A DNA stretch of 64,000 nt from Hyaloscypha bicolor E (Eukaryota > Ascomycota > Leotiomycetes > Helotiales > Hyaloscyphaceae): the NCBI RefSeq assembly GCF_002865645.1, contig NW_020194684.1, positions 1,271,308 to 1,335,307 on the forward strand, in the 5' to 3' direction. How positions within the stretch are numbered: the stretch's first letter is position 1; every line of letters starts with the position of its first letter. A program made the translations under genes and the position numbers. Shown here piece by piece: positions 55,979 to 64,000 of this stretch. The notes under the pieces are model-generated. The model was not told the DNA's origin. It ran no database searches and saw nothing but the letters and a program-made list of their open reading frames with translations.

Positions 55979-58900
55979 ATAATATTCTTTTATCCTATAT
56001 ATCCGTTTCCTATTCTATTTATATTTAATTTATTTCTCTATATTTAACTATATAATATTTATATTAATAAGGTATTTAAAGGCATTTAATAGCTTTAATT
56101 TTATTATAAAGTTAGTAAAATTCGATTCTTTTTTAATTTATTTAATTTCTATAATCTCTTATTATTTATATATCTAGTAAAAATATATTATATTAATTAT
56201 TAGATATTTCTCTCAAGTAATATCTAATTTAATAAGGCATTTATATAATAACTTCGAATTTATATAAATAACTAGTAATAGTTTTATTTCTAGTATTCTA
56301 TTAATTATAGATTTGATTAAAATACTTATATTAAAACTATAAGTTATATTATAAAGTTCTAAAGCTAGAATACTTCTAGTAACTTTCTTATATTTAGTAA
56401 AGAACTAGTAAATAATATTAGTATATCTAGTTCTATTTACTAGAACTAAAATATATCTAATTTAGAAGAAGAGATCTCTATTATTTATAAATAAGGCATT
56501 TATAAAAATAATTAAATATAAGAACTTTTTTACTAGCTTTATAAATTTTAATTCTTTAATAATATTCTTAATTTGCTATTAAATATATTTATTAAATACT
56601 ATTATATTAGTTTCCGAGAATTTAATAGCTTAAATAGTAATTAATAGATTATATAAAGCTTCTAATTAATAAACTAATATAATACATACTTCTTTAGTAT
56701 ATTAGGTAATATATTAGTTTTTAATAAAAAGATTTTAATAAATAATACTTCTATTACTTATAATAGTAATATTCTTTATAGAAATAATTCAAAGATTTTT
56801 ATACTAGTATTTCTATATAAGAATAATTCTAGTAATATTTATATAAATAATACCTCTATTAAGCTTAAAATTATAATTAAAAGTAAGAAATTCATATTTC
56901 TTAGTTAAGAATTTAGTTTTTTAGAACTTTAATTACTTTATTTTTATAAAATTATTAGTTTTAATAAATAAAGTATTATTAGTTTAAAGGCTAATAATTC
57001 CGAAAGGTTATTTATTATAAAGGAAGCAAGAGTTATAAGTTAATTATTTTATAGAAGGCTTATTAATATAGTAGAAATAATAAGTTTTAAGCTAGTAGTT
57101 TCTAGCTTCCGGTATATTATATAGTAGTTTTATAACCTTTAGAATAGAATTATTCCTTAGATTTAGCTCTCTAGTAAGTTTATAAAATAAATTAATATAA
57201 AAATTGCAATTAAGTAAAATTATTAATTAGATATAAGCTTATAAAATATTATATAAATATAATTCTATAATATCTATTACTATAGTAATAATACTAAAAA
57301 TAATTCTCTAATAAATATATTAAATAATAGGTAATTATATTAATATTATATATTTCTTACTATTATTATAAGCTTAATTAACTAGTTTTAACTTCTTTAG
57401 CTTTTTCTTACTACCCTTATTCTTGACTTTATTAATGAATCGGGAATTAAAGATATATACTTTTTCTAGTACCTGAAATCTGGAAATAACCTTAAATATA
57501 TCCTTTTTTAGAAAACTAATAACTTTAATATAGCAGGAATTATTATACTAAATATTGTTTTATAGAAATATTATAATATTAGAGTTCTTATATAAATATC
57601 CTCTATTATACTTTAATGAAATAGCAGAAATAGCAGAAAGAATTATATTTATATTACTTTTAGCTTTATTATAGAATTCGGAATTAGATTCAGGTTTAGA
57701 ACTATTAGTATTAACTTTAATATTCCCTATATAAAAGGGCTTTATAGAGATTAAATAGAAGATAATATTACTATATAGTAGAGCTAATATATAGTTCTTT
57801 CTATTAATAGCTACTAGCTTATATAGCTTATCTCAATTACTAGATTAACTAGTATTCTCTTTATATTATATAAGAATATCCGAATTTAGGAGAAGTTTAT
57901 AGATATTAGTAGTACTAGAACTATTTCGGGTATTTAAAGTATTTATAACTTAATATCTAGCTTGAAGCTTTTAGATTTCTATTATTGCCTTCTTAAGAGC
58001 TACTAATTATTATAAAATAATAAATAATAAAATATTATATTCGGTTATTTATAATAAAATACTATAAACTAAAAGAATTAAAATAATACTATTAGGTTCT
58101 ATAGAGTTATTAATAGCTTTAAAAGCTATTTAAAATATAGTATTTTTATTAATTTTATTAATTTCGGCTATAATAATAAAGTAGATATATTAGATTAATT
58201 TATAGTAGTATTTTATAATTCTAATAGAGTTATAAGCTTTTACGGAAATAATTTTAACCTTTATATCTATAGTATTTATAAATTAAGTAAACTTCTTATT
58301 AGTAAACTATTTTCTGGTATTTGCTATAATCTAATTAGAAGAGCCTAAATAGTTATTAATTTAGTATTACTTAAATATATTTTAGATATATATTATACTA
58401 ATATTTTAAAGCTATTAATTGGCTTAATATTAAATGCCTTTATTAATAATATAAAATATAGAATTACCGGAAATATAAAAAATATTAATAATAATAAAAT
58501 AATTAAAGCTAATATTATTTCTTAGATTAAACTTGAATTATTTAAATAATTAACTATATTTCTAGTATTACTTATAATATTTTATAAAATATTTAAGGGC
58601 TTTTATATTAATATTATAGCCTATTTATTCTAGTATATTTTAGAGCTTATTAATTAATAAATAACTAAAATAATAGTATAAATATTATAATTTAATTTCT
58701 ATAAAAAAGCAGGAGTTATAAATAAAGAATTCGAAAATAAAGCTTTATAATATAATATTTAAAATAGAAAAAAGTATTCGAAATATTATATTATAAGTAT
58801 ATAGTATTCGATAAAAATAATAAAATAATTAATAAGATTATTAAAATAGACTTCTAGCTTATCTATATTAGCTAAGCTAAATAAAAATGAAATCTTTAAA

Positions 58901-61593
58901 AATATAATATAAAATTATATTTACTTAATTAATATATTTATTATTACAAATCTAATAGAAGATATAGATTTAATATTAAACTAGATATTAATTTGGCCTT
59001 TAATAGTTTTATTAAGTTTAATACTATTATTAGTTTACTATAAAGCTTGAAATTAATTAGAACTAGTAATTAAATATCTAAAGGCTCTAGTATTAATTAT
59101 AATTCTATAAAAGTAGTAAGTATTATATTTTAATATACTATTAATTATAAAAGTCTAAATATTTTCTATTAAGAATTTAATAGAATTTAAGATATAGTTT
59201 TTGCTTATTATTTAATATATAAAAGAAAGGGAAATAAAATTATCTATAAGGATATTAGCTATAATTATTAGTAAAATAGAAGTAGTAAAAGTAGCTAAAA
59301 AGCTTTTAACTAAAGTAAAATAGAAATCTGAGTAATATTTCTCTTTCTTATTTATTTCTGCTAGTAAAGCCTTAAAGATATTATTTACTAGTTTGTTTTT
59401 ACTACTTTTATTATTCTCTCTTCTTTTAATTTCGGTTATATATTATATATAAGTATTACTAAAGTATTTATTGAAATTACAGGTATTTCGGGATTTGAAT
59501 TAATAAATATTTCTATTTCTAAATCAAGTCTTTTCAGTCTCTTATTCTTTTAATATATACTTCTATAAGTAGTATTTGGGTTTCTTATATAGAAAATATA
59601 ACTTCAAAATATAATTATTATAATTATAGAACTTGAAATAATTATTACAAATTCCGAACTTATAGCTGGATTTATATTAGTAATTTCCGGACAAATAATA
59701 GCTTAAAGAATTCTAAAAATAGTATTTTTAATTAATTAATAAAAAAGATTTCGGGATTAGCTTATTATTTGCTTTTATATATAATAATAGATAATTAAAG
59801 CTTATTAATAAGCTGGCCAAGATTTATAAAAGAGTCTGAAATTATATATCTATATATCCGGGAACTTTAATAGATAATAATAATCTTATTATAGAGAAAT
59901 TCGGTATTTTACAAATTAAATATAAAACTATATTATAATTAATATAGTTTGTTAATTAGTAGTTAAATAGCCTTAAATATTATATTTTCCGGAAATTTAG
60001 TTATTATAGAAGCTAATATAATAATATTTCACTTGTTTAAATTTTAATATTTGAAATTAGAACTTTTAAAGAAGTTTCGAATATTAATATAAGCCTTTAT
60101 ATATATATATATATATATTAAAAGAGCTAGTTATTATAAAAACGGTTTTAAGCTAATTTCTTTAATATAATAGGAAAAGCTTATATTAGTGCCTTGTATA
60201 AAAGCTCTATATATTAGTAGATATTAAGGAAAATAGTAAGTTTATAATTAAAATTACTATTAGATCTATTATATTTTTATTTTTTAGTATAGATTTTAGC
60301 TATTTTCCTAATAAGTCTAGTAATTAAAGGTAATTGAGAAATATTCGAATATATTTATAATAGTAGTAATAGGGCTAATAGAAATATACTATTTTCTATA
60401 TTCTCTATTTCTAGAGCTTCTATTAATAGAAATATAAAATATAATAATATAAAAAGAGGAAATAATAAAAATAGTAATAATAATATAGGAATTTTAAAAA
60501 TAAGTAGTTTTAGATATTTGTTTTTTATAAGAGTTATATAGCCTAATAAAATTAATTCTTTTTTAAAGTTTCCCTTAATCTTTTTTATATTCTTATTTAA
60601 CTATATATATTATATATTCTTTTTAATAATAGTAAATAAAGTATTTATAATAATATTAGTATTATTATTTTATTATATAAATATATTATTATATTAAAGG
60701 GTCTTATATAAATATTATGTTTTTATAAGGTCAAGTTTATTAAAATTCTCTTAATAAGTAAAGTTCTTAAAGTTATATTTAAATAGTTCCCAGAAATTAT
60801 TATTAACTATTTTATAGAAAATATATTAAAATATCTTAATATTTAGGAACTCGAATATCTTATTTCTTTTTATAATATTTAAATTAATTCTATATCTCTA
60901 TTTTCTTACTAATTTCTTAAAATTATTATTTTTTATAAAATAATCGAATTAGATAAATTCAATAAAGGAATTATCTATTATAATATATTTTGCTATTATA
61001 TATTCTATAGGCTTATATTTAGTTTAAGATATAGTAATTTATAAAAAAAATAGATTTATAAAAAGAAGAATAATTTATAAAGTAAATAATTTATAAAAGA
61101 TATTATATTTGAGATAAAAATTTCGTTTATAATAAGAAATTTAGGAAGTGAAATATCGAGATTTTAAAAGAACTTAATAATTTTAAAGCTTAAGAGTTCC
61201 AGAAATTTAAAAGAAAGTAGTTTTTAAAAGGGTTTTATAAGAGTTAAATAGAAATAAAATAGAATAGTTAAATAGCTAACCGTTTTAATAATTGGCAAGA
61301 TTAAATATTTTTTCTATTTATATAATTAAATTATAGGTAATAGAACTAATAGATATTTCTTTCTTTAATATAGTATAGTCGGACCTTAGTAAAATCAAGT
61401 ATCTTTTCTGCTTATATAACCGAATTACAGGTAATAGAATCGATAATTATTTCTTCTTTAATTTAAATAATAGCTTTGCTTCTAAATAACCGAATTTTAG
61501 GCAAATATAGTTTAATTTTTTCTAATCTATAAATACTAATAAATCTTAATAGCAAGCTACTAAATTCTTCTAATTTATATATCTATTAATTAA
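55979..61593 (-). pseudogene. copia copy 2 gag-pol relic and leader
   Basis: Minus-strand order from right: leader (about 61200-61593) with an imperfect direct repeat around CAGGTAATAGAATCGATAA (61437-61455 and a partner near 61330); gag to about 60000; protease and integrase about 57900-59500; RT about 56600-57500, with the active-site pair again Asn-Asn (AAT AAT, 56975-56980); RNase H about 56090-56500. Each block pairs with copy 1. Lesions are TAA/TAG stops and D-to-N changes; no long indel was noticed. Confidence 0.85.
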
Positions 61594-61880
61594 TATCGGT
61601 TTACTAGAAATATATAATACTATTCATATAAAGTTAGTAAAGTGATTTATATTTAAAAATAAGAATTATAATATTATAATATTAATATATAATTCCTAAA
61701 TCTGCTAAGCCTAATAGGATCTAGTCTACTAATTAAATTACTTATAAAATGTAAGGTTATATAACTATATTATATATTTCATATTCTATTACTTATATTC
61801 TATTATCTATATTTCATTTCTTGAATCCTATAACTATATATATAATTTCTAAAGAAATAGCTATACTAATATTAATATTA
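61594..61880 (-). repeat. 5' LTR of copia copy 2, truncated
   Basis: Matches the outer ~290 bp of the 3' LTR (GGTTTACTAGAAATATATAA on the plus strand) and stops abruptly after AGCTATACTAATATT, where the full LTR would go on for about 150 bp. AT-only DNA follows. Confidence 0.78.
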
Positions 61881-62480
61881 TTAATAAATAATTTTTAAAT
61901 ATTTGTTTTTTTTAAATAAATGTTTTTTTTATATTAATTTTATTTTTTATAAATAATTCTTAATTTAATATTAAGTTAAATTAAAAAGACTTTTTAAATA
62001 TTTTTTTATTTTTTATTTTTAATTTAATAAAAGCTTATAGCTAAGATTATTTTTGTTTTATTATATAAATTATTACTTATAATATTTTTTTAAAAGTAAA
62101 AATAATTATAAATTTTCGAATTTATAATAAAGAAAAACTAGTATTTAAAATATTAATAAAAAATAAATAAGTAAACTAAAATAATTATTTATTAATTAAT
62201 ATTAATATAAAAAATATATAAAGCTTATTAGAAAATAATTGTTATAATTCGGTTTTCGACTTTATTAGATAATATAGTTATTTAATAATTGCCTATATTC
62301 TATTACCTATATTCTATTATCTTCTAGATATATATAATATAGCTATTTTACTAGAGAAATATACTTGAAATATATTAGAGATATTTAAAAGACTAAGCCC
62401 TTTATAGACTAATATATTATAGAATATATATTTTCTTATAACTTCCTATATTCTAGTTTTCTCTTCTTTAGCTTTAAATT
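61881..62480. other. AT-rich tract with a possible LTR scrap
   Basis: No coding signal. TTGCCTATATTCTATTACCT (about 62297-62316) resembles the degenerate tandem part of the copia LTR, so a diverged LTR piece may lie at 62270-62350. Confidence 0.4.
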
Positions 62481-64000
62481 ATTTTTATAAGAAATCTTCT
62501 ATCTTACTTTTCAAGCCTCAAATACTATATCTATAATAGTATTTAAAGCTTATTTTCTTTAATTCTATAAAGGATTTCAAATAAATTAATTCAGAACTAT
62601 TAGAAATATAAGTATTACTAAAATAATAGAATTTCAGAAATACAAATAATAAATTCCAGAATAATAAAAGCAAAAAGCTTTAAAACCCTTAAAGGAATTA
62701 GATATTTATATCTTTATAAATATATATTAATAATATATTAGAAATTTCCCTAAAAACCCCGAAAATCAAAGAATCTTATATAAAGGCTACTCTTTAATTA
62801 AGTTCTAGAGTAATAGATATTTATAGGCTAATAATCTAACTATTATCCTTAAGCCCTATCCTATAACCTTATAGGCCCTATATATATACTAGTAATAAGA
62901 TTACTAGAAAGAATATAGTAAAGAAAAAATATAATAAATCGATTTCCTAAAATACTATATAACTAAAAATTATATTAATTTCCGCTAAGGCTTCTAAAGC
63001 TTTTATTAGTTCAGGTTATTTTATTAGTAGTTCTTTTCGAACCGAATACTAGATTAATATTTCTGGAGAATTTATAAATAAGTCTATAGAAATAAAACTC
63101 TCTACTTTTATTATAAAGCTTTTAAAAACTAATAACTATATTATTACCGAAAAGCTATATAAATAAACTAGAGAGCCTAATATCTTATTCTCAAATATTA
63201 ATATTATTATAAAGAGTTACTAGAAAAATATTTAGAAAATCCTTTTATATAAGAATACCTATAGCTATAATAAGGCTATTCTCGAGAATACTAAACTCTA
63301 TAATACTAAATTCAAAAAGAATATTAAATGCTAAATAGCTCTAGTAAATCGGTTTATAATAGTTCTAGCTACTTCTATTCTATTTATTCTTGCTATTTAT
63401 ATAGCCCTAACTACTTTAAATTTCTTTCTAAAGAATTCCGAACTATTTCTTACTTATTTTTATTCAGAATTCCCTATATCTTATATTTTCTTTAAAAATA
63501 CTAGAATTACTAAGCTTCTAAATCTAACTCTTTTTACTAGAGATTATATTGTCTTTAATAATTAGCTAGTTCAGATTAAGAATAAGCTATAAGGAAATAC
63601 TAATTTATATTCTTTAAAGAATCTTAAGATTATTTATATTTCTAGTAGATTTATAAATAATACTCTTACCTTAACTAACTCTTATATAAATAAGAATAGT
63701 TCGAATTAATACTATTAGCTTTTAGAATTATATTTCTACTTAAAAAAGCTATATTCTCTTTTTATAACTATTTATAGAAGGCAATATTAGTTTTCAAGAT
63801 ATTAAATATAAATTAAATAAGAAGCTTTTACTAAAGCTTCAGAAGTTAGTATATATATACTATAATAATTCTTTTATTAATACTATTTGCTTTATTTAAT
63901 ATTATATTACTAATAATTAGTAGATTAAGGCTATAAATAAAAAGACTAAGAAATATAGGAAAACAGGAACTAGTTTAGCCAAGTTTACTTCTAGTATTAT
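62481..64000 (+). pseudogene. unrecognised RIP-mutated coding relic running off the right edge
   Basis: The plus strand has long stretches that read as protein if TAA/TAG are taken as former Gln codons. One frame around 63510-63830 includes NLTLFTRDYIVFNN, LVQIKNKL, YISSRFINNTLTLTNSYIN, FYLKKLYSLFITIYRRQY and EAFTKASEVS. Mutation style is the same as in the other elements and base content is a little less AT-rich than its left flank. I see no RT, integrase or transposase motif, so the type of element is open. It continues beyond base 64000. Confidence 0.45.

Larger units (their letters stand above)
55526..61880 (-). mobile_element. Ty1/copia element, copy 2 (same family as the left-edge copy, inverted)
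   Basis: Collinear with 1-5139 in reverse complement across LTR, RNase H, RT, integrase, protease and gag, and it also covers the gag start that is outside the window for copy 1. The 3' LTR is complete (55526-55967); the 5' LTR (61594 to about 61880) lacks its first part. About 6.36 kb. More heavily RIP-mutated than copy 1. Confidence 0.9.

Noticed and set aside
1..64000. tRNA or rRNA genes, telomeric TTAGGG arrays
   Set aside because: I looked for TTCRA-type B boxes with paired acceptor stems and for telomere repeats on both strands and found none. A GGTTCGATTC-like word near 45211 lies in MITE 2 and lacks a cloverleaf.

Overview
The window looks like nuclear DNA of a filamentous ascomycete (Pezizomycotina) with a compartmentalised genome. 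Long, extremely AT-rich tracts alternate sharply with base-balanced, intron-containing gene islands. The AT-rich tracts are transposons mutated in the pattern of repeat-induced point mutation (RIP). Their reading frames stay nearly continuous, but CAG/CAA codons have become TAG/TAA and TGG has become a stop. Catalytic Asp codons have become Asn (GAT to AAT), and TpA is greatly enriched. I cannot name the species.

Layout. 1-5139: a Ty1/copia element (+) entering from the left edge, inserted in the integrase of gypsy A, whose 3' end is 5140-6116. 6212-12287: gypsy C (-), TSD TAATA. 12293-16936: unassigned AT-rich relics. 16942-32548: gypsy D (+), TSD TTTAT. D is split by gypsy B (23980-31820, TSD TATAC), and B is split by a small gag-only LTR element E (24634-26476, TSD GAAGC). 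32831-38197: island 1, with a four-exon coiled-coil gene of unknown function (34056-36194, +) tail to tail with a decayed Myb-like gene (36222-37389, -). 38200-44842: a TA-flanked inverted-repeat element holding a pogo/Fot1-type transposase relic, a hAT-type MITE, a Crypton-type tyrosine-recombinase relic and a stack of TA-targeting MITEs in its right end. 44905-45431: a second hAT-type MITE. 45440-50400: island 2, with an intact HET-domain gene (45566-47651, +), an epoxide hydrolase gene with one in-frame stop (48557-49756, +) and a small partial reading frame at the edge (50114-50366, -). 50400-64000: AT-rich again, with a large fold-back element beside a 13-bp tandem array, a gypsy F pol relic (-), a second copy of the left-edge copia family in inverted orientation (55526 to about 61880) and an unrecognised coding relic.

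The genes do not form a pathway. The only clearly intact genes are the HET-domain gene and the coiled-coil gene. Everything else is mobile DNA or decaying genes. The most informative structures are the three-level LTR nest, whose TSDs give an insertion order, and the cluster of small TA elements inserted at the exact centres of short palindromes.
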